The position numbers and the translations under genes were made by a program. 64,000 bases of DNA from Lepidostoma basale (Eukaryota > Arthropoda > Insecta > Trichoptera > Lepidostomatidae): contig JAHDVF020001366.1 of NCBI GenBank assembly GCA_022606425.2, forward strand, positions 62,001-126,000, written 5' to 3'. The notes beneath the pieces are model-generated. The model did not search any database and was not told the origin of the DNA. It saw nothing but the letters and a program-made list of their open reading frames with translations. This document shows positions 11,458-21,831 of this stretch, one piece after another; the first letter of the stretch is position 1, and every line of letters begins with the position of its first letter.

Positions 11458-11665
11458 TTAATCCAATTTAAACCTGTACATACCATTCCAAATTAGTTCA
11501 TAAAGATAACAACATTGTCTTGTGATACGCATATATCGAAGTGTGGGATCCATCCTCTGGACATGCGAACTCCAGTATCTTCTGCGTTGTTTTCCCCATC
11601 CTCTGCACATGCGCAATCCATTATCTTCTGCGTTGTCTTCCCCATCCTCAAGCAAATGAAATAAC
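11458..11665 (-). pseudogene. LINE-P fragment, Helitron B copy
   Basis: Inverted counterpart of 8448-8644, with the same 46-bp duplication and RRRYWSSHVQRMDPTLRY. The duplication therefore predates the split of A and B. Confidence 0.75.
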
Positions 11666-11732
11666 CTGAAATCAATTTCATTATCTTTGAATATTTTAAA
11701 TCTCAGCATAATGTAGAATTTAATGGTCAAAA

Positions 11733-11948
11733 ATGGAATATTACTGGACTCTTCTAACTGAGGCAGCTAATGCTGCATATAAGGATATGTTTACCTATCA
11801 CAGCATTTGTTTTCAGAGAAAAACTAAAACAGCTGAAGTAACTCATAGTGTATTTGGGTATGTGTGCTGCTGGAATTACTCAGTGGAATGGAAAATAAAG
11901 AAGAATTGCAACATGCAGATGCACCAATATGGCTCATTATCAAAATAA
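11733..11948 (+). CDS. Unknown 71-residue ORF inside Helitron B
   Basis: Partner of the ORF at 8160-8369. It starts MEYYWTLLTEAANAAYKDMF and ends NMQMHQYGSLSK. An acceptor-like stretch (TTTGTTTTCAG) occurs after the FTYHSICF codons, which could mean a frame running into intron-like sequence if it was captured. Function unknown. Confidence 0.35.
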   Translation: MEYYWTLLTEAANAAYKDMFTYHSICFQRKTKTAEVTHSVFGYVCCWNYSVEWKIKKNCNMQMHQYGSLSK

Positions 11949-12149
11949 TTTCAATCCCAATACAAAAATATCCCCATTAGACCAGTGGTCTCTCACAACC
12001 AGGCAATTATTTTATCAAAACTTAATATCTAATCCCAAAGATATAGATTTTCGCCCTGCCAGAACAATTTTACATTAAAACAACATTATTAAAATAGATT
12101 ATACCAATTAACTAATTATTACACAACGAAACGTCATAACCTAAAATGA

Positions 12150-12545
12150 CATTACCATTTTATGCGATAATTTGAAAAGGTGGGTTTTTAGGTGAGAATT
12201 AAAGTCTGTCGGCTTGTCAATGCATCTGAGGCGTGCAGGAAGCATATTTCAGGCAGCCCGAGCAACACAAAATTCAGATATATAGGTGGCACGTTTGGGA
12301 ATGTGCTTAATTATTGTCTATAAACTGTAAATTTAAAAACTTTACCTGAAATTAATAATGGAATTTTCATATATGAATGAAAACTACTAAAAGTAGCTTA
12401 TGTGTAATGTAAAAATGAGCCGGTTTTCATTCGCCACTCCAGGGTACATCTAATTCACTGATCATCCGTTGTTTGATTGATCTAATTCCATTTTAACGAA
12501 GTTATTTTGCACGCTGCATCGGTAATTTTCGTCCCATCTCTGATC
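12150..12545 (-). repeat. Duplicate of LINE-C 3' segment plus RTE scrap
   Basis: 12152-12420 repeats 10700-10980 in the same orientation (TTTATGCGATAATTTGAAAA ... CTTATGTGTAATGTAAAAAT) with a 23-bp deletion. It is followed by an RTE-like scrap (12425-12540) similar to the start of the 9380 fragment. An internal duplication private to Helitron B. Confidence 0.7.
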
Positions 12546-13375
12546 CGTTACTTTATTTTCCTAGAAATAAACGGAAAAAGTCATAAGAATTGTGTCATTC
12601 ATTCATATTGTAATTCATATTGTATATCATTAGAACTTTCTTACCGTTGCTGTGGTAATGTAACAATTTCCCTGACCAAAGTATGCGTATAAAGAAAACA
12701 GCAAAATAGAATAAACTGAAAATATATTTATGAATTAGAAATATAAATATTATATTATACTTACGGAAGCAAGTTTCTTCATATTCTTGTAGAGCTTCGA
12801 CGTCCAATATTTTATATTTTCGCTATCATCCTTTGAAATAACCTGAACAATTTAATTATCATTGAATATTTTTAATCCCAAAAACTTCATAACCTAAAAG
12901 TACCGAAACTTCATACCTACAAAATATTACGACGTACAAAGAAATTGTGACAGTTCAGAGACCACGTGACCAATCGAACGGCTAGAACTCTAGAAAACGA
13001 ATATCATTAAGTAATCACCGTCGAACGTAAGAGAAACGAATAAGTTTCAGCCACACGAAAAAATAAAATTTCGTTCATAACCTCAAATTGACGCGTAAAA
13101 ATTATACTCGCCAAAATTAAGAAGTATAATTACCTGTCTGCATTAGTGTACATTAAAATATGGCCAATAAAATATACTGTACCAATTAAACAACCAATTA
13201 TTTTAGTACGTAATAAGCAAAACGTATTAAGTATTATACATCCCAAAGTAAAACGCAATATATTGGACTGTCAGAAAGCAAAACACATTGTTGCCACTAC
13301 ACAAAATTACATGGAGACTGAATTCTCTCCAGACCGTGTCAAACGAATATAGACTCAAAAGATTGATACTCAGGT
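12546..13375. other. Helitron B interior without gene
   Basis: AT-rich. It includes an inverted relative of the 7539 repeat (12600-12690) and short frames without family resemblance. At 13376-13594 the Helitron 5' region, homologous to 5429-5660, begins (read on the minus strand). Confidence 0.5.
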
Positions 13376-13594
13376 GATACGAACATTAAGGTCTATATTC
13401 GTTTGCACTACGAAAATTTTCAATTAATTGATTAATTTATAAAGTTAATTAGAGCTCGATTAATAACGAAAATATGCCTATGACGACCGCTAAATTCCAA
13501 TTAGTCCATTCCCCAAGATACAGAAGGATCAGCTCAGGAATAACCTCAGAAATAGTCGACACACACCCGGAAGATCGCCTTTTATTTATATAGA

Positions 13595-14500
13595 TAAGAA
13601 AGCTACTGAGATTCAGGTGATCCAAAATCGGGCTGTTAGAAATATTTTCCGTCTACCGTGGTACACTCATGTAAGGGCCCTATATTCTCAGACGAAAATA
13701 ATTCCATTTCAAATCCATCCAAAATTAGAGATCACTAAAACTATACTACAAATAATAAAGTCATCAACGCACTCTAATACTCGACCAATATTCAATACGG
13801 ACGTACACCAACATGATACGCGCTCACAGAATAAGAAGCATTGCGTTCAACTAGATTCGGTGTAAAATCCTTACAATTTATAGCCTCTACAGAATTTAAT
13901 AAACTCCCTAATGATTTAATAATGATGTCGAACCAAAAACTTCAATCTGATCAACTTAAAAGTAATTTTTACATTACATTTTTACATTTTTACATTACAC
14001 ATAAGCTACTTTTAGTAGTTTTCATTCATATATGAAAATTCCATTATTAATTTCAGGTAAGGTTTTTAAATTTACAGTTTATAGACAATAATTAAGCACA
14101 TTCCCAAAGGTGCCACCTATATATCTGAATTTTGTGTTGCTCGGGCTTTCACAGTAGTAGGTTAGTCCGCCTGAAATATGCTTCCTGCACGCCTCAGATG
14201 CATTGACAATCCGACAGACTTTAAATCTCACCTAAAAACCTACCTTTTCAAATTATCGTATAAAATGTTAACAACGGTTGTCTGTATATCAATAAACAAT
14301 ATTATATCACATTTGCACAAAACATTCATATGTTTAGAGAAACAAAATTCTTGATTTTGTGGTCCATGAAATTCACATCAGAGCCAATAAAGTAAGTTTC
14401 TACGATCGTGATTTCGCTGTTGTCACATGCACCTTTCATGACTAAAAACAATGTCAAAGCGCCCTTGAGGTGAGCTATTCACGAAAACGGCGATTATACA
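13595..14500 (+). pseudogene. LINE-C RT tail, 3' half, Helitron A
   Basis: Continues the frame cut at 8747: KKATEIQVIQNRAVRNIFRL, then LDSVKSLQFIAS-like residues after a frameshift near 13862, LPNDLIMM, and further on a PTDFKSHLKTYLF block. Ends with the CR1-like 3' terminus (CGCCCTTGAGGTGAGCTATT). Mirrors 11340-10480. Confidence 0.8.
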
Positions 14501-14504
14501 AATT

Positions 14505-14668
14505 AAACAAACAAACAAACCATCACGCCGTTTCCCCACAGGGGTAGGCAGAGAGAATGGACCATAACACTACTCTATCCTGGCAAACCTCTCTAGCTTC
14601 CTCCACATTCATACAACGAGTCATACACGCATGTCGATTCCTCCGACTTCTAACATGACCAACCTTTA
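14505..14668 (-). mobile_element. LINE-T 3' end, Helitron A
   Basis: The plus strand reads (AAAC)n, CCATCACGCCGTTTCCCCAC, AGGGGTAGGCAGAGAGAATG. Minus-oriented C-terminus with the conserved stem-loop. Base-for-base counterpart of 10290-10465. Confidence 0.8.
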
Positions 14669-15110
14669 AAATCTGATTAGTTTAATTAATTTGACAAATT
14701 AATCAGATTAAAAGGTTTTATTAGTTTTATCGTTTTTGTAAAGAATTTTGACAGGTGTAGAAATAAATTTTTCATTTGTTCCAATGACAATTTGAATAAT
14801 TTCTTCAATATTATTTTTAAGTTCTTGCTGGTTAAGTGCCTTACTACAGATAATTTAAAAAATGGTGGATACGTGTAACATAAATTAAATAAACACAAAA
14901 GTCCGGATCGTCCAAGTCAACATGTGCAACATCGAAAAAAACATTATGTGTTATTACATTATGTGCTAAATTAAAAAACAGTGGATACGTGGAACATATT
15001 ATAAATTAAATAGACAATATTTTTTTTAATTCCAGGGCCCAAAATTGATGAATCAAAGATCGGACCAAAGTTGCCGATGCAGCGTGTAAAATAACTAATG
15101 TTTAAATGGA

Positions 15111-15440
15111 ATGGGATCGGTCATAAAGCAAGGACAACGGGTGATAAGATCTTCTGGCCTGGAGTGGCGAAAGAGAAACAGCTACACAAATTCTGGCAGA
15201 TCACAAGCAAGATGGTCTGATGACATTAAACGAGTGGCAGGAGGTCAATGGCGCAGAGCGGCGAGGGATACAGTTGTGGAAGTCGGGAAGGGAGGCTTTT
15301 GTAGTATTATCATCTATATTACTATTCCACGCCAGCGGACTCGCAGTGCCGAAATCACGATCGTAGAAACTTACTTTATTGCCTCTGATGTGAATTTCAT
15401 GGACAACAAAATCAAGAGTTTTGTTTCTTTAATAAAATGA
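15111..15440 (+). pseudogene. RTE-like C-terminal fragment, Helitron A
   Basis: 109 residues, almost identical to the minus-strand 9054-9380 copy, with ARWSDDIKRVAGGQWRRAAR. The RTE part stops near residue 60; the rest is read-through into Helitron 3' sequence. Confidence 0.75.
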
Positions 15441-15810
15441 ATGTTTTCTGCAAATGTGATATAATATTGTTTATTTGATAATTAAATTTCATATAAAATA
15501 TTCAAAACTTAGTTTTTCAATTACATTAGTAATATGTATTCAAGTTTATAATTCACAGCGAGTTTGCTTGGATTGAAACTTTGTTTTAAAGATATAGACA
15601 CACATTTTTGCATCCATACACATGGCATTTAATCCAATAAATAAACGAATTGTTATTGAACTTTAATTGTATTTGTTGAATATATATTGGGTTTATTTAT
15701 GTACTCGAATTTTGCAATAGCGAAGCGTTGCCGGGTCAGCTAGTTATATAATAATTAGCACTGAATCATTTCATTATGTATTCGATTTTCTAGCATTTTA
15801 TTATTAACGC

Positions 15811-16212
15811 TTGTTTAAAAATACAATTAAAAGAATTGAATTGTCGAATGAAAATATAAGAAGTGAATGCGGTGCGAATGATGGTGTCATGAACGAAATA
15901 ATGAAAGGATCCTTAAAATGGTTTGGACATATGGAAAGAATGAATGAAGAAAGAATGGTAAAAAATATATATGTTAATGATGTAAATGGAACCAGAAATA
16001 GAGGAAGACCGAGGAAAACGTGGCACGATCAAATAAATCAAATATTGAATGTCGGCCACGTGAGGACTCAGAGAAATCGACGCGCATGCATGACACGATG
16101 TATGAATGTTGAGGAACGAGAGAAATATGTCAGGAAAGAAAAGTGTGGCAGTCCATTCTTCCTGCCTACCCCTTCGGGGAGACGGCGTGACGGTAAGTTA
16201 GTTAGTTAGTTA
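15811..16212 (+). pseudogene. LINE-T C-terminal fragment
   Basis: 5'-truncated copy: IMKGSLKWFGHMERMNEER, GRPRKTWHDQINQIL, RRACMTRCMNVEE. A 1-base loss near the end moves the reading from the usual frame into FFLPTPSGRRRDG. The DNA still shows CTACCCCTTCGGGGAGACGG and a (GTTA)n tail. No palm domain. Confidence 0.85.
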
Positions 16213-16980
16213 TTATTAACAGTTTAAAAATACACTATTTTTCTTAAGTTAAAACAATCGTGAAGTGAGGGTTACGTTTTTAATTTGAGAGTGCCCTAGC
16301 AGGGAAAACATGTCAACAACGCGAAAGTTATATCAGAATAGAACAGACTGACTGGGATCGGAACAGTCGAAGGACTATTGCAACACAAGAACATGCACTC
16401 TCAAGTGATGGTCCACGTCGAGGGGCCCGAAATGACACATTGAGAAGAAGAAGAAGAATATATAAAATACATATCACCCTACAGTTTTTTGAGTTAAATT
16501 TTTAATTCAAATAGTGGCTGTTAATTATTTGTTTCGTTATCCAAAAACTATCTAAATTTATATTATGTAATATACGAGTAGTGAGAGGAAAATGAAGGTA
16601 GACTAGTAATACGTATCTTTCCGTTTTGTTGGTAAGGCACATTAATATTCCGTGTATCGCTTATACCCAGATGGCGTCTAAATAGGTAATATGGCCAGTG
16701 ATTTATAGTGGCTCAGTTTAATATTGTTCACAATCTGGGGTAGGTAACAGCGCTGGAGGGATGTGGCTGTAATACAAAAGTATCGATAGTCACCCTTAAA
16801 GATACGAGACAATGCATTCAGATATAATACAGTGCATTGTGAAATATCGGTTTGATTCTTTGTAATATACATATTTAATCATTTACCAAAAATAATAGGC
16901 TTACGAAAATGGTAAATTAAACAATGCTTATTTCATTGTAAAGATCACTGTATTATTATTTCTTAAATTAAATTGACACA
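16213..16980. other. Mostly gene-free; possible LINE tail at 16300-16465
   Basis: 16300-16465 holds a moderately GC-rich tract ending in GAGAAGAAGAAGAAGAA, which looks like the 3' tail of an RTE-type LINE, but no motif is firm. The rest is AT-rich without signal. Confidence 0.35.
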
Positions 16981-17012
16981 AACGTGTTTCGGAAACAGAA
17001 GTCCTTCATCAG
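16981..17012 (-). ncRNA. Hammerhead-like motif, HH-D
   Basis: Minus strand: CUGAUGA, extra A, helix II GGA/UUCC-type stem, GAAAC, AC, GUU. Helix I can form 4 bp (UACA with UGUG, one wobble). The core is fully consensus; the GUU cleavage triplet is allowed but slower than GUC in characterised ribozymes. Related motifs follow at 17100-17131 (plus, core decayed to CUGAUAU) and 17246-17277 (minus, core intact). Confidence 0.55.
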
Positions 17013-17245
17013 TGTAGTATATTATTGTTTAAATAATTAAATATTGTTTAAATAATAAAAAAAAAATATATTATTCTGTATATAAAATAATTAACTACAC
17101 TGATATAGGGCTTCGGTGTCCGAAACATTTTTGATTTAATTTAATTTTGACTTTTAATAAAGTGTGGTATAAAAAGAAATAAACATTCATTTTTACACTT
17201 AGTATGCAACACGCATTTTATTAAATAAATAAGAATTAAATACCA

Positions 17246-17277
17246 AACATGTTTCAGACTAACAAGCCCTTCATCAG
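17246..17277 (-). ncRNA. Hammerhead-like motif, HH-D
   Basis: CUGAUGA core, extra A, an imperfect helix II (GGG...UCU type), GAAAC, AU, GUU. It directly abuts the tail of the SINE-T copy at 17281, so one may have inserted beside the other. Confidence 0.5.
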
Positions 17278-17280
17278 TGA

Positions 17281-17760
17281 TATTATATAACTAACTAACT
17301 AACTAACCATCACGCCGTCTCCCCGAAAGGGTAGGCAGAAAGAATGGGCTGTCACACTTAAACCGATGCGGCACTCCACCCTTCTCTTTTCGCCCCGCGG
17401 GAGACGCTGTGTGATGGGTTGCGAACCTCATCGCCACCAATAGGCATCTCCCGTGCACACTTTGATCGTCCAACATCCACAAAAAATAATATAAATACAA
17501 TGATATAAAATAAAAGAACACAATAAAAATTATTTAACAAAAAATGTTATTTTTAGATGATGCACATATTGCCTATTTAATTTATGTTCTACGTATCCAC
17601 AGTTTTTTTTTAAATAAGCAGTAATTAGGCACTAACAAACCAACACCAGCAAGATCTTTAAAAGAATATTGAAGAAATTATTCAAATCGTCATTGGAACA
17701 AATGAAAATTTTATTTTGCACCTGTCAAAATTCTTTATATAAACAAAAATACTTGTATAA
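17281..17760 (-). mobile_element. SINE-T, near full length
   Basis: The plus strand starts (TAAC)n CCATCACGCCGTCTCCCCGA. The body carries the CGCGGGAGACGCTGTGTGAT and CATCGCCACCAATAGGCATC blocks, and the 5' part runs to about 17760 (CACCTGTCAAAATTC). No RT. The last ~55 bp equal the coding 3' end of LINE-T. An open frame of about 70 residues crosses it but is not conserved in frame between copies. Confidence 0.8.
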
Positions 17761-18381
17761 TTTTAACATCAAAACAGTACAAAGGTATGACGTGTCATAA
17801 TTAACTATTACAAAGTGTGGCAACAATCAAATTGACCAAAACAATTCACTTATAAACGAAATATCTCCAAATTTACGGCAGCACCACATGAACCAAACCA
17901 AATTTTCAAAATCAGAACCACAAAAAAATATATATTATTATATATAAATATAAATATTAAAAAAATTATAATTTATTTTTTACAAATGTGGCCAGTTTTG
18001 ACAGATGTTAAAATGATTTATTTTTTAACGTTAATGATTTTATTATAACAAATATTCTGAATAAATTTTAAATTCAAAATAATTATTAATGTTCTTATTG
18101 GAGTTCAGGTATTAATTTACAATAAAGATAATAAATAAAAGATTGGAATTTTTATTTTTTATTAAAGCGAGTGTTGTATACTAAGTATATAAAAAAATTC
18201 ACATTACTTCAGCTGTCTTATTGTCTTAAAATTTCTTACCACAAAGTGAGTTCTTCATATGAAAATTTATATATTATTCTTAATATGGAGCTTTATAATA
18301 TGTAGGTATGTAAATATATGGTAGGTTCTACCATACCAGATAAGGTTTTTGATTATTTTCCTCTATGTAATCTGAGATTTT
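17761..18381. other. AT-rich gene-free stretch
   Basis: No coding or repeat boundary recognised apart from general AT-richness. It ends at the long-TIR MITE. Confidence 0.5.
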
Positions 18382-18932
18382 CCCAATGCGGGTTATCAAT
18401 TCAAGGAATAATTTTATCTCAATAGAGACGAAGATGCAAACTGGGAACTGAATATGGTGATCGAGGTGTTTACAGGACTTATGACCTGTCATTGGTTGGG
18501 TTAAGCGCACGCTTTATGTAATTACAACATTCCCCATTCCACCTTTCTTATGACCACCTTTTTACGAAGTTGTATATATGTTAATATCCAACACCACAAT
18601 TCACATGTCAGTTTCAATGCGCCATCTATGAAGATTAGATTTAAGCATTAAGCAGAAGATCTTTATAACGCAATGTGAAAGGCTACCGCCATTAACGCAC
18701 TGCTTAGATAACGCCTGGAAATGTCACTCCAATTTATATGCTAACTTGGACCAGTTTTTGTTTTATACAAGGTGGAATGGGGAATGTTGTAATTACATAA
18801 AGCGTGCGCTAAACCCAACCAATGACAAGTCATAAGTCCTGTAAACACCTCGATCACCATATTCAGTTTCCAGTTTGCATCTTCGTCTCTTTTGAGATAA
18901 AATTAATCCTTGAATTGATAACCCGCAATGGG
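18382..18932. mobile_element. MITE with ~164-bp terminal inverted repeats
   Basis: Arms 18382-18545 and 18769-18932 are near-identical inverted copies beginning CCCAWTGCGGGTTATCAATT. The ~220-bp centre has no ORF. Relatives: 34299-34615 and 42352-42545 (half). Flanks of the 34299 copy and the right flank here share an ACTTGTATACGAATRCTGG-like sequence, so the true end may lie slightly outside. Superfamily unassigned. Confidence 0.85.
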
Positions 18933-19340
18933 TAAATAAAATCCAGTATTCGTCTACAAGTATTTGTATACATTCAAAAATGTTGTATAAAACATAAGAA
19001 TATATTATTTATTTGACACGACACCCTGTTTCATAACGGAGTATCGACATTAACACAATAAGGTATCTGATACCCTCCTGAATCCAAAACATCTCCCAGC
19101 TCGTTTCGAGATGGAATCGGTTAATTTTGTTATTTATTCATCAGCTGTGTTGCTCTTCTCTCTACATTCCCTGCCATTGTATCCCCTGCCACGCGGATGT
19201 TAATTAATCATACAAATTATACAGATTTCTATCGATTTCCTCGCTTTGTAGTACCTGCAGCGTATCTAGTACTAGCTGATCTCTGATTCTATATATAAAT
19301 ATATTCTGATATCTCAATAACTCCGGAAATAAAGCAATGG
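18933..19340. other. No gene; decayed HH-A relic near 19020
   Basis: About 19019-19060 (minus) reads ...ATGAAACAGGGTGTCGTGTC, a decayed HH-A end with GAAAC and GUC but no proper core. Otherwise featureless. Confidence 0.4.
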
Positions 19341-19696
19341 ATATAGATCAGAGGTTCCCAAACTTTTTTGTCCCGTAGACTCCTTGCCGATTTTTATCTA
19401 TTTTGTGTAGACCCCCTGCTTTCCTAAAATAGATTTTTTTTCAGAGCAAAAATTAGAAATCAAAAAAGCCGTAATTCGTTGTCGACCTTTTTTTTAAAGC
19501 TCATTTGGGAAAACAGAATGTCCAATCTTTGCCGAACGAGCTAAAAAAAAAGGTCGCCGACGATTTCGATCGTCCGATTTCCCGAAATGAGCTAAAAAAA
19601 AGGTCGCCAACGATTTCGACATTCGTTTTGCGTTTCAAAATTCGGCTTTAATTAATTAAACCATCTCGTGGACCCCAATTTACATATTTTGTCGTT

Positions 19697-20878
19697 TTGT
19701 CAATAAATTGTCCTAGACCCCTTGCAAGGGCTTTGGACAATGGTCACCAGGTTGACTGCTCTTATAATGACTTTTCTAAAGCCTTTGATACCGTCAACCA
19801 TGATGTACTTCTGCGAAAGCTGTCGGAAATTGGTTTCTCTTCTAAGTTGGTTTTATTTTTTATTAGCTACCTGAGGGAAAGGAAACAGTTTGCCTCATAC
19901 GGTATATTTCAATCTGCACTTTTTCCCGTATATTCCGGAGTGCCACAGGGCTCAAACCTTGGTCCACTCCTCTTCACCATCTTCATTAATGCTGTCGCGA
20001 GGGTTATACAATTTTCGCGATTTCTTTTATTTGCAGATGATCTTAAATTATTCCTTGAGATAAAAAGCCCCGAAGATTGCCTCCATCTCCAGTCAGATAT
20101 AAATAATATCGTCCGCTGGAGTAAAACCAATCAAATTTATTTCAATATCTCTAAATGCGTAATTTTATCTTTTACGAGAGCATTGCGTACTGTTTATTAC
20201 AGACACACAATGGATAACCAGCAACTTAAGCGTGTTTCAACGATAAAGGATCTTGGTATCGTTTATGAAAGTAGGCTGACTTTCCATGCTCACATCGAGA
20301 GAATATGTGGAGTTGCACTGAAAATGTTGGGATTTATTCTCCGAACTGGTAGAGTTTTCAAGAATCCCTATGTTTTGCGAATTTTGTACAACTCATTGGT
20401 CCGGAGCCGGCTCGAGTGTGGCTCGGTGATATGGAGTCCCCACGAGGCGAGATACTCGCTCATGTTAGAGAGGGTTCAGAAAAGATTTCTGAGATATCTC
20501 TACATGAGGGAGTTTGGTAGCTATCCGTGGCTTTATCCCACTGCATTCCTCTTGGGCATGCTGGGGACCAATAGTTTACAGATAAGAAGGGATGGGTGCA
20601 CACTTACCCATTTCTTCAGACTTATCAGGGGATTCTTTGAGAACTCCGTCATCTTGGAGGCTATCCATCTTTATGTTCCGGATGGCTATCTTCGACAGCG
20701 TCAGCACAGACTGTTTTATCTCCCAGCATGCAGAACCAACCTGCCTCTGGTGATGCCGGTAGGGAGAGCAATCAAACTGCTGAACATGATCGCTTCGGAG
20801 ATCGATGTCTTTCATATTCGTGAAAGTACATTCAGAAGACAAATACTCTTGACTTTGGAGAGTATTTTGTATTCCTAA
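19697..20878 (+). CDS. LINE-J reverse transcriptase, 5'-truncated
   Basis: 393-residue open frame; the first ~9 residues come from hAT target DNA, so the start codon is fortuitous. RT motifs: DFSKAFDTVNHDVL (about 24-37), GVPQGSNLGPLLFTIFINA (about 79-97) and the catalytic LLFADDLKLF (about 109-118). A C-terminal thumb and a SRLECGSVIWSPH block follow, then a ~130-residue C-terminal domain ending LESILYS. Clade is Jockey/CR1-like by motif. Fingers and endonuclease are lost, so not autonomous, but the frame is uninterrupted, which suggests a fairly recent insertion. Confidence 0.88.
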   Translation: MSINCPRPLARALDNGHQVDCSYNDFSKAFDTVNHDVLLRKLSEIGFSSKLVLFFISYLRERKQFASYGIFQSALFPVYSGVPQGSNLGPLLFTIFINAVARVIQFSRFLLFADDLKLFLEIKSPEDCLHLQSDINNIVRWSKTNQIYFNISKCVILSFTRALRTVYYRHTMDNQQLKRVSTIKDLGIVYESRLTFHAHIERICGVALKMLGFILRTGRVFKNPYVLRILYNSLVRSRLECGSVIWSPHEARYSLMLERVQKRFLRYLYMREFGSYPWLYPTAFLLGMLGTNSLQIRRDGCTLTHFFRLIRGFFENSVILEAIHLYVPDGYLRQRQHRLFYLPACRTNLPLVMPVGRAIKLLNMIASEIDVFHIRESTFRRQILLTLESILYS

Positions 20879-21012
20879 TGTCGAACCATCTCTCATGCGT
20901 TCCTGGTATTATATATTCCTTATGTTTTACCTGTTCTCAATAGATGCCTTAAACTATAAAAAATGTTTGTAATGTCTTTTGAGAAAATAAACTGATTTGA
21001 TTTGATTTGAAA
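19723..21012 (+). mobile_element. LINE-J insertion, 5'-truncated
   Basis: Flanked by an imperfect ~17-bp duplication of hAT sequence (AATTGTCCTAGACCCCT on the left, AGTTGTCGTAGACCCCT on the right). The body starts inside the RT domain and ends with a TGATTTGATTTGATTTGA tail preceded by AATAAA. 3' fragments of the same family lie at 24780, 40045 (minus) and 59163 (minus). Confidence 0.88.
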
Positions 21013-21084
21013 AGTTGTCGTAGACCCCTGGGGGTCTATATTGACCACTTTGGAAATCACTGATATAGATAGATTAAATGGAAT

Positions 21085-21450
21085 TTTATATAATGAAAAT
21101 ATAAGAAGTGAATGCAGTGCGAATGAAAGTGTTTGAACAAAATAATGAGAGGATTGTTAGATGGTTTGGACACATGGAATGAACGAATGAAAAAACAATG
21201 GTAAAAAAGTAAATGTTAGTTATATAAACGGAACTAGCTATGGTGGAAGGCCGAGTTAAAGGTGACACGATCAAATAAATCAAATATTGCCTCGTGATGA
21301 GTCGGAAAAATCGACGTGCGGGCATGACGCAGTGTGTGGATGTTGAGGAATCATAAGAAATATGTCAGGAAAGAACAGTGTGGCGGTCTATTTATTATGC
21401 CTAACCCTTCGAAGAAACGGTTATTATTATGACGGTTAGTTAGTTTGTTA
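21085..21450 (+). mobile_element. Decayed LINE-T 3' end
   Basis: Recognisable ENIRSECSANE, MRGLLDGLDTWNE-like and RACM...EE blocks with several frameshifts. Ends in a broken GGTTAGTTAGTTTGTTAGTT tail. Confidence 0.7.
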
Positions 21451-21487
21451 GTTACAATGAAAATAAGTTATCTTTAACATACTAACT

Positions 21488-21818
21488 TACCATCACGCCG
21501 AGGAGATCTCTAATCTACTGCATTTATTCTACTTTCATCCTTCTTTTGCCAGTTCCATGCTTTGCTTCCATACATAAGGGTCGGTAGAAAAACACTATTG
21601 TTCACTGCCATTCTAGCTTTTTTGGACAGGTTTTTGTTTGCGATGACAACTTTACCACCACCTACCACAATTGCACCATTCACTTTGTTGCCTGCCCCAA
21701 CCCTTCTTTCAATATCCCTCTCCACTCACCCATCTCTTGTAAACATACTACCTAAATACACGAACTCATCTACTTGCTCCAAATTTTCACCATTCACGCT
21801 AATGTTGCAGACTGTCAT
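21488..21818 (-). pseudogene. LINE-T connection-domain fragment
   Basis: Minus strand: ERDIERRVGAGNKVNGA, KARMAVNNSVFLPTLMYGSK, AWNWQKKDESRINAVD. Same region as residues ~220-290 of the 36176-37441 ORF. A small in-frame insertion (VVGGG) interrupts it. It ends next to a CCATCACGCCG remnant at 21489. Confidence 0.8.
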
Positions 21819-21831
21819 CATTAATTGATAA

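Larger units (their letters stand above)
8748..13594 (-). mobile_element. Helitron B, non-autonomous, inserted in Helitron A
   Basis: On the minus strand the 5' end TCTATATAAATAAAAGGC lies at 13594 and the 3' end ...GCCGGGTCAGCTAG at 8748, flanked by A and T. Its contents mirror Helitron A: the 5' end (13594-13380 like 5429-5660), the small ORF, LINE-P, LINE-C, LINE-T and RTE fragments, and the 3' 300 bp. It lacks the hAT and has an extra SINE-T segment (about 9600-9950). No Rep/helicase. Confidence 0.8.
5429..15743 (+). mobile_element. Helitron A, non-autonomous, split by Helitron B
   Basis: The 5' end reads TCTATATAAATAAAAGGC directly after an A. The 3' end reads AGCGAAGCGTTGCCGGGTCA then GCTAG before a T, giving the Helitron pattern 5'-TC...CTAG-3' in an A|T site. 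A small hairpin (GCAA...TTGC) lies about 12 nt before the end. The element proper is 5429-8747 plus 13595-15743; the middle is Helitron B. No Rep or intact helicase is encoded. It carries a hAT, LINE fragments and a 30-bp tandem repeat. Identity is supported by Helitron C, which has the same ends and a helicase remnant. Confidence 0.8.
19349..21062. mobile_element. hAT MITE with 8-bp duplication, interrupted by LINE-J
   Basis: Ends CAGAGGTTCCCAAACTTTT and, reversed, CAGTGATTTCCAAAGTGG are hAT-type inverted repeats. The flanking 8-mer ATATAGAT is exact on both sides (19341-19348, 21063-21070). Without the inserted LINE the element is about 420 bp and matches the solo copy at 26361-26754. No transposase. 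Confidence 0.9.

Noticed and set aside
17303..17540. 70-residue frames in SINE-T copies (RCLLVAMRFATHHTAS)
   Set aside because: The frame is not maintained across copies (different frames are open at 17303, 22515 and 61522) and the sequence is a non-coding retroposon body sharing its end with LINE-T.
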